Positions 1-8,199 of a DNA stretch of 13,004 nucleotides are shown here, piece after piece. The notes below the pieces were generated by a model. That model saw nothing but the letters and a program-made list of their open reading frames with translations, ran no database searches and had not been told where the DNA came from. The DNA is from JBDSTZ01 sp039927975 (GTDB taxonomy: Bacteria; Pseudomonadota; Gammaproteobacteria; Burkholderiales; Burkholderiaceae_D), in contig JBDSTZ010000033.1 in assembly GCA_039927975.1 (NCBI GenBank), positions 1-13,004 of the forward strand. Reading direction: 5' to 3'. The first letter of the stretch is position 1. Each line of letters starts with the position of its first letter. The position numbers and the translations under genes were made by a program.

Positions 1-20
1 GATCCGCCCGCTAATGTTTC

Positions 21-41
21 CAAACGGACCCAATCCGTTTG
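21..41. promoter_or_regulatory. Perfect 8-bp inverted repeat upstream of the histidine kinase
   Basis: The arms CAAACGGA (21-28) and TCCGTTTG (34-41) are exact reverse complements around a 5-base loop. The element lies about 124 bp before the kinase start. No T-run follows on either strand, so an intrinsic terminator is unlikely; an operator for a dimeric regulator or a hairpin at the end of an upstream gene are both possible. The rest of 1-164 contains an AT-rich TATATT at 75-80 that could be a -10 element, but I see no convincing -35 at the right spacing. What is seen is the symmetry; the function is inference. Confidence 0.35.
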
Positions 42-164
42 CGGGAAATCAACAGCGCCGGGAATCTTTCGCCGTATATTTTTCCTGCCGGAATTGCGAT
101 CGTCCGTGGGCGCGACCTGCACCTTCCCCCTGCACCCATGCCGCGTCACCAATCGGGCCCTACC

Positions 165-3100
165 ATGCTCAACTTCGAACGTTCCAGTCTGAACAAGAAA
201 TTGACGATCATCTCCTTCCTGTCCACCGGGACGGCATTGACCTTCGTGTTCCTCGCTTTCGCCGTGACCTCGGTGCTCAACCACCGCAAGGATGAAGGTA
301 TGCAACTTTCCTCCTTCGCCGGCGTGATCGGCACCAACAGCGTCGACGCGCTGGTGTTCAACAACCGCGCCCTGGCCCAGGCTACCTTGGCCGCCCTCAA
401 GGCCAAGGAGGAAATATCCACCGCCGCCCTGTTCGACCGCAACGGCGCCATGTTCGCGCGCTACCAGGCACGCGGCGATGAAGGCGGCGCGCCGCTGCCG
501 CCGATCGGCCTGTCCGACGAGGCGCTGGCCGACGCCAACTTGCAAGGCAGCAGCTTCTGGTCGACCCGCATGCGCCTGTACCGCCCCGTGACGGGCAACG
601 ACCACCAGATCGGCGTCGTCATGATCGAGGCCGACCTGACCAATATGTGGCTCGACATCCTCAAAAGCCTGGGCGTGATCGCCGCGGCGATGGGCGGCTC
701 GCTGACGGTGTCGCTGCTGCTGGCCGGACGCTTCAAGCGCAGCATCGCCGACCCGGTGACCAAGCTCATCAACGCCGCCCAGAAAGTGTCCGCCAGCCAA
801 AACTACACCTTGCGCATCAGCCACCAGCGCACCGACGAGCTGGGCACCTTGATCGACAGCTTCAACGACATGCTGGCCCAGATCGAAGGGCGCGGCGCCG
901 CCCTCACCCACCACCGCGACGAGCTCGAACGGCAGGTCAGCGTGCGCACCGAACAGCTGGAAAAGGCCAAGAACGCCGCCGAGGCCGCCAGCCGCGCGAA
1001 GAGCGCCTTCCTCGCCACCATGAGCCACGAAATCCGCACCCCGATGAACGGCGTGCTCGGCATGACCGAAATGCTGCTCGGCACCGGTTTGACGGAGACC
1101 CAGCGCAAGTACACCAGGCTGGTCAAGCGCTCGGGCGAGCATTTGCTCGTGATCATCAACGACATTCTCGACTTTTCCAAGATCGAGGCCGGCAAGCTGA
1201 GCGTCGAGTACATCAATTTCAACCTGTGGGATTTGCTCGACGACATCAACAACGTCTACCTGCCGCAAGCCCAGGCCAAGGGCATCGGGCTCGATTTCGA
1301 GATCGCCAACGATATCCCGGTCGCCATCTGCGGCGACCCCAACCGCCTGCGCCAGATCATCGCCAACCTGCTCGGCAACGCCATCAAGTTCACCGACCGC
1401 GGCCGCATCATGGCGCGCGTCCAAGTCAGCGGCGAGGACAACCAGGCCGTCGCCCTGCGTTTCGAGGTGCACGACACCGGCATCGGCGTCTCGCGTGACG
1501 CCCGCGACCGCATCTTCGACGCCTTTTCCCAAGCCGACAACACGACCACCCGCAAGTACGGCGGCACCGGCCTCGGCCTGGCGATCTCGAAGCAACTCGT
1601 GGAATTGATGGGCGGCAAGATCGGGGTCGACAATGCCCAAACGCAAGGGTCGATATTCTGGTTCACCGTAACCTTCGACAAGCGCCGCGTCGACCCCGAC
1701 GAGCCGGGCGCGGCCCGCAACAACATCGAAGGATTACGCGTTTTGATCGTCGACGAACAATCCACCAGCCGGCTCGACCTGGCGCGCCAGCTGGCCAAGT
1801 GGCAAGTCCAAGCCGACGGCGCCGAGAGCGCGATGGAAGGCGGCGAGCGCCTGCTTGCCGCCGCCCGCCGCGGCCAGCCCTACGACTTCGCGATCCTCGA
1901 CATGGACCTCGAGCGCACCAGCGGCCTGTCGCTGGCGGCCGGCATCAAGGCCGACCCGGACACCCGCGCCACCCGCATCCTGCTGCTCAGCTCCGACCGG
2001 CTGGCGGCCGACCCGGTCCAGCGCCGCGAGGCGGGCGTGGCCTACCAGTTGATCAAGCCGGCCCGCACCGGCGACCTGTTCGAATGCCTCTCGACCAGGC
2101 AGCGCAAGATGGTCGTCGCCGCGCCGGCCGACAAGGCCGACGGCGCCGCGCCAGCGCAGGCGGCGGCCGGCGGCAAGGCGCACCAGCGCAAGGTGCTGCT
2201 GGCCGAGGACAATCCGGTCAACGTCGAAGTGGCCACCGCCATGCTCGGCAGCCTGGGGCTCGACGTGCACTGCGCGCGCAACGGCGCCGAGGCGCTGCAG
2301 GCGGTGCGCACCGGCGGCTACGACGCGGTGCTGATGGATTGCCAGATGCCGGTGATGGACGGTTTCGCCGCCACCGCCGAAATCCGCCGCGAGGAGACCG
2401 CCCAGGGTCGCGGGCGTGTGCTGCCGATCATCGCCATCACCGCCAACGCTCTGCAGGGCGACCGCGAATCGTGCCTGGCCGCCGGCATGGACGACTACCT
2501 GAGCAAACCCTTCACCCAGCAGGAACTGGGCGCCGTGATCGGCCGCTGGATCGCACTGCCGATGGCGGCGAGCGTCCACCACGACGACTTCACGCCCGCG
2601 CCTTCGGTGATCGACGAGCCGATGACGTACGAGCCTGTGACGTACGAACCAATGGACTACGAGCCGAGGACGTACGAGTCGAACACGTACGAGTCGAAGA
2701 CGTACGAGCCGAAGACGTACGAGCCGAAGACGTACGAGCCGAACGCGCACGAGCCGAGGACGTACGAGCCGTCCTCCCATCAGCCGCCCGCCCCGCTCGC
2801 CCGTCAGGCGCCGCGCCAGCAAGCGCCACGCCACGCCGACGCGCGTCGCGGGCCCGAGCCGCACGGCCGCGACGTCATCAACCTGCACGCGCTCGACAAC
2901 ATCCGCGCGCTCAGCAAGGAGCGCGGCGCGGCGCTCGTCAACCGTGTCATCCACGCCTACGTCGACGACACGCCGCAGCACCTGCGCACGCTGCGCCAGG
3001 CGATCGACGGCCTCGATCCGGCCTGCCTGCGCAAGGTGGCGCACAGCCTCAAGTCGAGCAGCGCCAACGTGGGCGCCGAAACGCTGGCGCAAATGTGCAA

Positions 3101-3224
3101 GGACATGGAAACCCTGGGACGCGCCGACAGCACCGAAGGCGCGGCCCGCATTCTGACCAATATGGAGCATGAATTTCAGACAGTACGGCATTCGCTCAGT
3201 GCCATCCTAGAAAAGGAATCTTGA
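165..3224 (+). CDS. Hybrid sensor histidine kinase (CHASE8-like, HAMP, HisKA, HATPase, REC, REC, HPt)
   Basis: Inner-membrane kinase of 1019 residues with a complete internal phosphorelay. Segments in order: TM1 about 12-36; a periplasmic domain about 37-162 resembling CHASE8; TM2 about 164-187; HAMP about 188-243; a coiled coil with the H-box SHEIRTP (phospho-acceptor His288); HATPase with N-box near Asn405, DTGIG at 437 and GGTGLGL at 466; REC1 about 524-640 (Asp530/Glu531, Asp579, Lys631); REC2 about 676-795 with phospho-acceptor Asp725; a repeat linker 818-872; and a C-terminal HPt with AHSLKSSS (His960). Catalytic residues look intact; REC1 has Asp-Glu where most receivers have Asp-Asp. 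I chose the ATG at 165 because the hydrophobic segment begins directly after it; the frame is open back to a TTG at 39 but that part has no protein-like character. The stop lies one base before the next gene, so the two are very likely co-transcribed. Confidence is high for the domains and moderate for the exact start; the sensed signal is unknown. Confidence 0.92.
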   Translation: MLNFERSSLNKKLTIISFLSTGTALTFVFLAFAVTSVLNHRKDEGMQLSSFAGVIGTNSVDALVFNNRALAQATLAALKAKEEISTAALFDRNGAMFARYQARGDEGGAPLPPIGLSDEALADANLQGSSFWSTRMRLYRPVTGNDHQIGVVMIEADLTNMWLDILKSLGVIAAAMGGSLTVSLLLAGRFKRSIADPVTKLINAAQKVSASQNYTLRISHQRTDELGTLIDSFNDMLAQIEGRGAALTHHRDELERQVSVRTEQLEKAKNAAEAASRAKSAFLATMSHEIRTPMNGVLGMTEMLLGTGLTETQRKYTRLVKRSGEHLLVIINDILDFSKIEAGKLSVEYINFNLWDLLDDINNVYLPQAQAKGIGLDFEIANDIPVAICGDPNRLRQIIANLLGNAIKFTDRGRIMARVQVSGEDNQAVALRFEVHDTGIGVSRDARDRIFDAFSQADNTTTRKYGGTGLGLAISKQLVELMGGKIGVDNAQTQGSIFWFTVTFDKRRVDPDEPGAARNNIEGLRVLIVDEQSTSRLDLARQLAKWQVQADGAESAMEGGERLLAAARRGQPYDFAILDMDLERTSGLSLAAGIKADPDTRATRILLLSSDRLAADPVQRREAGVAYQLIKPARTGDLFECLSTRQRKMVVAAPADKADGAAPAQAAAGGKAHQRKVLLAEDNPVNVEVATAMLGSLGLDVHCARNGAEALQAVRTGGYDAVLMDCQMPVMDGFAATAEIRREETAQGRGRVLPIIAITANALQGDRESCLAAGMDDYLSKPFTQQELGAVIGRWIALPMAASVHHDDFTPAPSVIDEPMTYEPVTYEPMDYEPRTYESNTYESKTYEPKTYEPKTYEPNAHEPRTYEPSSHQPPAPLARQAPRQQAPRHADARRGPEPHGRDVINLHALDNIRALSKERGAALVNRVIHAYVDDTPQHLRTLRQAIDGLDPACLRKVAHSLKSSSANVGAETLAQMCKDMETLGRADSTEGAARILTNMEHEFQTVRHSLSAILEKES
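2616..2780 (+). repeat. Eleven 15-bp in-frame tandem repeats (E-P-x-T-Y) in the kinase linker
   Basis: Eleven units of exactly 15 bp encode the pentapeptide E-P-x-T-Y (variants ES, D for T, H for Y) at kinase residues 818-872. The best preserved unit is GAGCCGAAGACGTAC. The units sit between REC2 and the HPt domain and are followed by a Pro/Ala/Arg/Gln-rich stretch, so they form an extended acidic, proline- and tyrosine-containing tether. Because the period is a multiple of three, slippage would change tether length without breaking the frame. The near-identical central copies point to recent expansion. Confidence 0.92.
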
Positions 3225-4292
3225 CATGCCAGCTCCTACCTCCACCAAGCGCGGCGTGGTCCTGGTCGCCGACGACGATCCGGTCATGCGCCTGCTGATG
3301 CTTGAAATGCTGGGCCAGGTCGGCCTCGACGCGATCGAGGCCGAAGACGGCGAACAGGCCGTGGTCTACTTCCAGAGCATGGCGCCGGACCTGATCCTGC
3401 TCGACGTCGACATGCCGCGCATGGACGGCTTCTCGGCTTGCCGCGAGATCCGCCGCCTCGAAACCGGCGCGCCGGTACCGATCATCATGGTCACCGGCGG
3501 CGACGACATCGAAGCGGTCACCAACGCCTACGAAGTGGGCGCCACCGACTTCGTCTCCAAGCCGATCAACTGGCCCATCCTCGGCCACCGCGTGCTGTAT
3601 GTGCTGCGCGCCAGCGACGCCATCGTGCGCCTGCGCATCGCCGACGCCCAGAATCGCGCGGTGCTGGCGGCCATCCCAGACACCTTCTTCAGATTGAACA
3701 AGGACGGCTTCTATCTCGACTACGAACAGGGCCACGACGCCGTCGCCGCCTTCCCCGACGAAGCCTGCGTCGGCAAGCATATCAGCGACGTCCTGCCGCA
3801 CGATATCGCCGGCCGCCTGCTCGACCAGATGCACAGCGTGCTCGATACCCAGCAGGTGCGCTCGGTCGACTATGAGCTGATGCGCTGCGGTGAAGTGCAG
3901 CATTTCGAGGCGCGCCTGGTCACCACCGGCGCCGACGAGGTGCTTGGCCTGGTGCGCGACATCAGCGAGCGCAAACGCACCGAGGAGCAGATCCGCCGCC
4001 TGGCCTACTGCGACAGCCTGACCGGCATCCCGAACCGCCAGGCGTTTCTCGAAACGCTGGAGCGCGAGCTGCACCGCTCGAAGGTCGGCAACAAAAAGTT
4101 TGCCGTGCTGTTCATGGACCTCGATGCCTTCAAGCGCATCAACGATACGCTCGGCCACAACGTCGGCGACCACCTGCTCAAGATCGTCTCCGAGCGCCTG
4201 CGAGAAACCATCCGCCCGACCGACCTGGTCTCGCGCGGCGACCAGTCGCACAACCTGGCGCGCCTGGGCGGCGACGAATTCACCATCCTGAT

Positions 4293-4297
4293 CCCCC
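4293..4297 (+). other. Frameshift site in a C5 homopolymer
   Basis: Five C residues follow AT; the restored frame needs four (ATC CCC GAC CTC GAA). Upstream, the protein matches the first half of a GGDEF domain; downstream, only the frame offset by one base matches its second half. A single-base length error in a homopolymer is the simplest explanation, either in the genome or in the sequencing. Confidence 0.85.
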
Positions 4298-4327
4298 GAC
4301 CTCGAACGGGTCGAGAACGCGCTCAAT

Positions 4328-5335
4328 GTGGCGCACCGCGTCAAGGAAGCGATGCGCCGGCCGTTCCTCATCGAGGGCAACGAGATATTCGTCACCGCCA
4401 GCATCGGCATCTCGCTGTTCCCCGAGGACGGCGAAGACTGCGACTCGCTGCTCAAGTACGCCGACACCGCCATGTATCACGCCAAGAACTGCGGCAAGAA
4501 CAACGCCAAGTTGTACAGTTCCTCGCTGACGATGCAGATCATGAGCCACGTGAAGCTCGAAGTCGGCCTGCGCAAGGCGCTCCAGAACGACGAGCTATAC
4601 CTGCTGTACCAGCCGCAGATCGACGTGCGCAGCGCCGAAATCGTCGGCGTCGAAGCGCTGGTGCGCTGGCGCCATCCGGAGCGCGGCATCATCTCGCCGA
4701 CCGAATTCATTCCGCTGGCCGAGGAGACCGGCCTGATCGTGCCGATCGGCGAGTGGGTGCTGCGCACGGCCTGCATGCAGGCCAAGGCCTGGCAGCGCCT
4801 GACCCAGCGCTCGGTGCGGATGGCGGTCAACCTGTCGGCCAAGCAGTTCAAGGACGAGAACCTGACCCAGATCGTCATCTCGGCGCTGCAGGACACCGGC
4901 CTCGAACCGAAGCTGCTCGAACTCGAACTGACCGAGGGCACGCTGATGGACGACGCCAAGGCCACCATGGCCACGCTCGACCAGCTGCGCGGCATCGGCG
5001 TCTACCTGTCGATCGACGACTTCGGCACCGGCTACTCGTCGATGAACTACCTCAAGCGCTTCGACGTGCGCGCGCTAAAGATCGACAAGAGCTTCATCAG
5101 CGGCCTGCCGCAGGACTCGGAAAACGCCGCCATCACGCGCGCCATCATCGCCATGGCGCATGGGCTGAAGATGGTGGTGGTGGCCGAAGGCGTCGAGACC
5201 GACGAACAGCTGCTGCTGCTCGAAGAATACGGCTGCGACCTGGTGCAGGGTTACTACCTGGGACACCCTTCGCCGCATGAATCGATCACCCTCATGCTGC
5301 ACAAGCTGGTCGCCGCCACGCTGGCCCCAAAATAG
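4328..5335 (+). CDS. Downstream fragment of the split gene: end of GGDEF plus intact EAL phosphodiesterase domain
   Basis: This is the longest ATG-started frame after the frameshift, 335 residues. It begins MAHRVKEAMRRPF and carries the last third of the GGDEF fold (GISLFPEDG, ADTAMYHAK), then an EAL domain with the hallmarks of an active cyclic-di-GMP phosphodiesterase: EALVRWRHP, NLSAKQF, ELTEG, DDFGTGYSS, KIDKSFI, AEGVET and QGYYLGHP. The ATG at 4328 is internal to the domain and has no good ribosome-binding site, so an independent start is doubtful. It may yield a free EAL protein only if translation restarts or slips at 4293-4297. The domain is certain; expression as a separate protein is not. 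Confidence 0.6.
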   Translation: MAHRVKEAMRRPFLIEGNEIFVTASIGISLFPEDGEDCDSLLKYADTAMYHAKNCGKNNAKLYSSSLTMQIMSHVKLEVGLRKALQNDELYLLYQPQIDVRSAEIVGVEALVRWRHPERGIISPTEFIPLAEETGLIVPIGEWVLRTACMQAKAWQRLTQRSVRMAVNLSAKQFKDENLTQIVISALQDTGLEPKLLELELTEGTLMDDAKATMATLDQLRGIGVYLSIDDFGTGYSSMNYLKRFDVRALKIDKSFISGLPQDSENAAITRAIIAMAHGLKMVVVAEGVETDEQLLLLEEYGCDLVQGYYLGHPSPHESITLMLHKLVAATLAPK

Positions 5336-5345
5336 GCGAGCACCG

Positions 5346-5384
5346 AAAAAGCGGGAGGCATCGCCTGTGCGCGACGCCTCCCGC
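5346..5384 (-). terminator. Intrinsic terminator for the penicillin acylase gene, between convergent genes
   Basis: GCGGGAGGC (5351-5359) pairs exactly with GCCTCCCGC (5376-5384). After one A/C mismatch the stem continues with TCGC/GCGA, leaving a 6-base loop. Read on the - strand the hairpin is followed at once by TTTTT (5350-5346), the classical form, and it lies about 50 bp after the acylase stop. On the + strand it lies 15 bp after the EAL stop, preceded by A5 but with no T-run behind it, so it may terminate that side only weakly. Confidence 0.75.
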
Positions 5385-5435
5385 GTGCCATGCCTCACTC
5401 CCCCGGCATCACTCCACCTGCATCACTCCCCTGCC

Positions 5436-7925
5436 TCACTCGCCCTGCTTCACCAACCTCAAGGTATTGACCACCGCTCCCGGCAGCAGAGGCAGCGGCC
5501 GGCCGGCCACCCACTCGGCGTGGCCCTTCAAAAAATACGGCGACAACGGATGCCCGCTTTGCCCGCCCGGCATATTGAACAATCCCTGCTCCTCTTTCCC
5601 CGGCGCGACCGTCATGCGCTCGGACTGACCAAATTTGGGCCCGCTCACGCGCGGCATATTGGCGTCGCCTGGCAGCTGGTCGGGCGGCGACCCCAGCCAG
5701 CGCAGCAATTCCGGCATCGCGCTGCTGATCGGATGCGCGATCACCGAGGTATTGCGCGCGCCCCAGGTGGCGGCGGCGAGCGGCTTGCCGTCCCTGGTCA
5801 GATCGGCGATCACGCGGTCGATCGCCGCCAGTTCCACCGCCTGCCAGCTCGCGTAATCCTCCGGCAGCCAGCCGGCCGGCTGCTCGTCGAGCAGGCGCGC
5901 CACCGGCACCGTCCAGCGCGAACTGACCAGCGTCATGCTCGCCTTGGCGTCGAGCCGCGCCAGTTCGCCGTCCGCGCCCTCGAACAGCACGTCGTGGACC
6001 GCCCACATGAAGCCGCGCGCGAGCCGATAGCCGGTCGAATCGACGCTGGCACGCCCCGTCCATCCAGTCTCCAGCAAGCGCAGGAATTCTTCGCGCTGGG
6101 GATGGCCCTTGCGGCTGGCCGCGTCGAGCGCCTTGATCGCGCGCGCCCGCCACGGCGCAATGAACAGCGCGCGGTCGTCCAGCGTTACGCCGTACACGCC
6201 CTTCACGTCCGTCTTCGGGCCAAGCGCCAGCAAGTTGTCATGAATCTGGCGGTGGCGCGCGCCCACGTCGAAACCGCCGTCGCCAATGATCTGCGCGCCC
6301 GCTCCCATCAACTGACGGCTGTTGGCGGTCGACAGCTGGCCATTGGCCGGATTGACCAGCTTCGGATAATCGGCCGCCGGCAGCAGGCCGCTCCACGTCG
6401 TCGCCGGGGCCGCGCCGTCAAGCGGAAAGCTGAGCGCGATGCCGGTCTGCACGCGCTGCGGCAAGGCGCCGGCGATCGTCCAGCCGATGTCGCCATGGTC
6501 GTCGCCGGCGACGAAATTCTGCGCGGGGATACCGGCGCTGGCGGCCACCGCCAGCGCTTCGGTCAGCGTGTCGGCTACTTCCATCCGGCCCAGGCGCAGA
6601 TTGATCGCCTGCGGCAGATGGGCCACCCAATGCACCGCATACGTGCTGGCGCCGACCTCGCGCAGCGGGCCAAGCGAGCTTTCGCGCACCACCAGCTTGC
6701 GCGCCGGCGCGCCCTTGACGAGGATCGTCTCTTCATGGCTGGTCGGCTTTTCCCAGCCGGCCGTGGTGCGCACCTGGCCCGGATGCGCGGCGTCGGCGCC
6801 CAGCGCCACCATATCGGTCAGGTCGCTGTAGCTGTTGGTGAAGCCCCAGGCCACGTGGCCATTGCTGCCGGCGATGATCAACGGCGGTGCGCCGGGCAGC
6901 GTAACGCCGACCATGCGCCGGGTACCGCCGCGGTCGGGGAACTGCAGCGCCAGCCGATACCAGATATTCGGCAGCGAGAGATTCAGGTGCATATCGTCGG
7001 ACACGATGGCCGCGCCGTCGCTGGTGCGGCTGCCCGCCACCGCCCAATTGTTGCTGCCGACGGCGTCGCTGGCATCGACCGACGCCGTGGCGCGCGCGCT
7101 ATCCGCCCAGGATTCGCCGGCCGACGCCATGCGCAAGCCGCCATCGGCGGCGGTGCCATTGGCCGACGCGGTGCGCACGGGAGCGCCGGCGTGGTGCTTG
7201 CCCCACCAGGCCGGCGCGTTTGGCGGAATCGCCAGCGCAGCGGGCGGCGCGAGCGCGTCGAGCGTCGTGTCCCATTCACTCGACTCGGGCAGCAGGAAAG
7301 CGGTTTGCGCCGCGTCGCTATTGTCGCGTAACCAGCCGCGCGCCAGTTCGCGCGTCTCCTGCATGCCCTGCAGGTCGAAATACATCGCCCACACCACCAG
7401 CAGGGAATCGGCAGCGCTCCATGGCCTCGGCTTTTGATTAATCAGCAGATATTCAAACGGCCGCGCCGCCAGCGCATTGAGTCCATCGTTGATGCCGGCC
7501 ACGTAGCGGTCGATGAAGCGCCGTTCGGCCGGGCTCATCATTTGCAGACTGAGCGCGGCGCGCGCGCGGAATCGGTGCAAGCGATGTTGCTGGTCGAGCG
7601 GCACGGCGCGCTCGCCGAACAGCTCGGCCAACTCGCCCGCGCCCGAGCGGCGCAACAGATCCATCTGAAAAAAACGCTCCTGGGCATGCACGAAACCGGT
7701 GGCGTAGGCGACGTCGTTGCGATCGCCGCCGCTGATCAAGGGTACGCCCATGGCGTCGCGCGCCACCCGGACCTCGCCATGCAGACCGGCCACTTTCACT
7801 TCGCCGTCGAGCCTGGCGAGGCTGCCGCGCAAGACCAGCCAGATCGCCAGCGCGGCCAGCAGCACCAGCGCCATCAGCCAACCGAGCAAACGTTTCGACC
7901 ACAGCCACAAGCCGCGCTTCTTCAT
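5436..7925 (-). CDS. Penicillin acylase family protein (Ntn hydrolase)
   Basis: An 829-residue precursor of the penicillin/cephalosporin/acyl-homoserine-lactone acylase family, which cleaves amide-linked acyl groups after self-processing into two chains. The N-terminus MKKRGLWLWSKR is followed by a strong hydrophobic helix (about 11-32), so the enzyme is probably exported or anchored facing the periplasm. The alpha part has the family-typical VRVARDAMGVPLI and ATGFVHAQERFFQMDLLRR. The motif GSNNWAVAG places the catalytic N-terminal serine of the beta chain at Ser291 (codon 7055-7053), giving a beta chain of 539 residues. NGHVAWGFTNSYSDLTD and TANSR follow at the positions expected for the family; the Asn of TANSR is likely part of the active site. 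The start at 7925 is supported by GGGGGAAG just upstream (7936-7929); a longer frame to 7979 adds only a basic stretch. The substrate (beta-lactam, acyl-homoserine lactone or lipopeptide) cannot be read from the sequence. Confidence 0.92.
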   Translation of the reverse strand: MKKRGLWLWSKRLLGWLMALVLLAALAIWLVLRGSLARLDGEVKVAGLHGEVRVARDAMGVPLISGGDRNDVAYATGFVHAQERFFQMDLLRRSGAGELAELFGERAVPLDQQHRLHRFRARAALSLQMMSPAERRFIDRYVAGINDGLNALAARPFEYLLINQKPRPWSAADSLLVVWAMYFDLQGMQETRELARGWLRDNSDAAQTAFLLPESSEWDTTLDALAPPAALAIPPNAPAWWGKHHAGAPVRTASANGTAADGGLRMASAGESWADSARATASVDASDAVGSNNWAVAGSRTSDGAAIVSDDMHLNLSLPNIWYRLALQFPDRGGTRRMVGVTLPGAPPLIIAGSNGHVAWGFTNSYSDLTDMVALGADAAHPGQVRTTAGWEKPTSHEETILVKGAPARKLVVRESSLGPLREVGASTYAVHWVAHLPQAINLRLGRMEVADTLTEALAVAASAGIPAQNFVAGDDHGDIGWTIAGALPQRVQTGIALSFPLDGAAPATTWSGLLPAADYPKLVNPANGQLSTANSRQLMGAGAQIIGDGGFDVGARHRQIHDNLLALGPKTDVKGVYGVTLDDRALFIAPWRARAIKALDAASRKGHPQREEFLRLLETGWTGRASVDSTGYRLARGFMWAVHDVLFEGADGELARLDAKASMTLVSSRWTVPVARLLDEQPAGWLPEDYASWQAVELAAIDRVIADLTRDGKPLAAATWGARNTSVIAHPISSAMPELLRWLGSPPDQLPGDANMPRVSGPKFGQSERMTVAPGKEEQGLFNMPGGQSGHPLSPYFLKGHAEWVAGRPLPLLPGAVVNTLRLVKQGE

Positions 7926-8024
7926 TGTCTTCCCCCGCCATTGTTTGCTGCGCAGTGTGCCAGAAAAAAGCCTGCGCATGGAAAAGTTGTTGATGGCTGG
8001 CGCGTGCCGCTTTTCTGTGCAGGA

Positions 8025-8072
8025 TTGAGCTGGATCAGGAATGATCCGGGGTCGCGGCTTAAGCTAAATCAA
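8025..8072. promoter_or_regulatory. Two FNR/CRP-like half-palindromes and an overlapping GGATCA inverted repeat
   Basis: TTGAG-CTGG-ATCAG (8025-8038) matches the FNR/ANR consensus TTGAT-N4-ATCAA at 8 of 10 fixed positions; TTAAG-CTAA-ATCAA (8059-8072) matches at 7 of 10. Their centres are 34 bp apart. Overlapping the first, GGATCA (8032-8037) and TGATCC (8042-8047) form a perfect inverted repeat with a 4-base spacer. The first box is centred about 106 bp before the acylase start, a plausible promoter distance, and over 300 bp before the lipoprotein. The resemblance is seen; regulation by oxygen or another CRP-family signal is inference. Confidence 0.35.
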
Positions 8073-8119
8073 GCACGGCACGCGTGTGGACAAGCGCGCA
8101 GGACGTGCTACGAAGTGCG

Positions 8120-8199
8120 GCGGACGCACGGCCGGGGTCGCGAAGGCACTGCCGGGACGGCGGAGGCACGGCAGGCACAGCGGAGGCATGGCCGAGGCG
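8120..8199. repeat. Four 20-bp tandem repeats in the intergenic region
   Basis: Four adjacent units of exactly 20 bp follow the pattern GCGGAGGCACGGCCGGGGCG with substitutions only: 8120-8139, 8140-8159, 8160-8179 and 8180-8199. The first 15 bases of each unit are best preserved. The period is not a multiple of three, which speaks against a coding role. The array is clearly different in sequence from the 57-bp and 22-bp arrays further right. Confidence 0.75.

Larger units (their letters stand above)
3226..5335 (+). pseudogene. REC-PAS-GGDEF-EAL cyclic-di-GMP protein, split by a +1 frameshift
   Basis: Read as one gene, this encodes a response regulator joined to cyclic-di-GMP synthesis (GGDEF) and hydrolysis (EAL) domains, about 700 residues. 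Start ATG 3226 has AAGGA at 3213-3217, 8 bp upstream, inside the end of the kinase gene. Domains: REC about 9-125 with ADDD, phospho-acceptor Asp60 and SKP; PAS about 143-250; GGDEF from about 263, motif GGDEF at 348-352. Right after LARLGGDEFTILIP the frame is lost in a run of five C (4293-4297); removing one C restores DLERVENALNVAHRVKEA and then the rest of GGDEF and the EAL domain to 5335. The unshifted frame stays open by chance to 5280 but gives an Arg/Gln-rich sequence without domain character. No RxxD inhibitory site stands at the usual place before GGDEF; an insertion with RGDQ is found there. A sequencing error, a real inactivating mutation or a slippery switch are all possible. With the kinase upstream, the REC domain is the likely target of the HPt. 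Confidence 0.85.

Noticed and set aside
39..164. N-terminal extension of the histidine kinase from TTG at 39
   Set aside because: The translated segment has no membrane or signal character, and the ATG at 165 places the first transmembrane helix in the usual position.
1734..3191. A 485-codon - strand frame opposite the histidine kinase
   Set aside because: It mirrors REC and HPt coding sequence and has Val/Arg/Gly-rich low-complexity character; the opposite frame carries all the domain motifs.
5277..7331. A 684-codon + strand frame opposite the penicillin acylase
   Set aside because: It is antisense to a gene with clear catalytic motifs and has an Arg/His/Gln-rich composition typical of GC-rich shadow frames.
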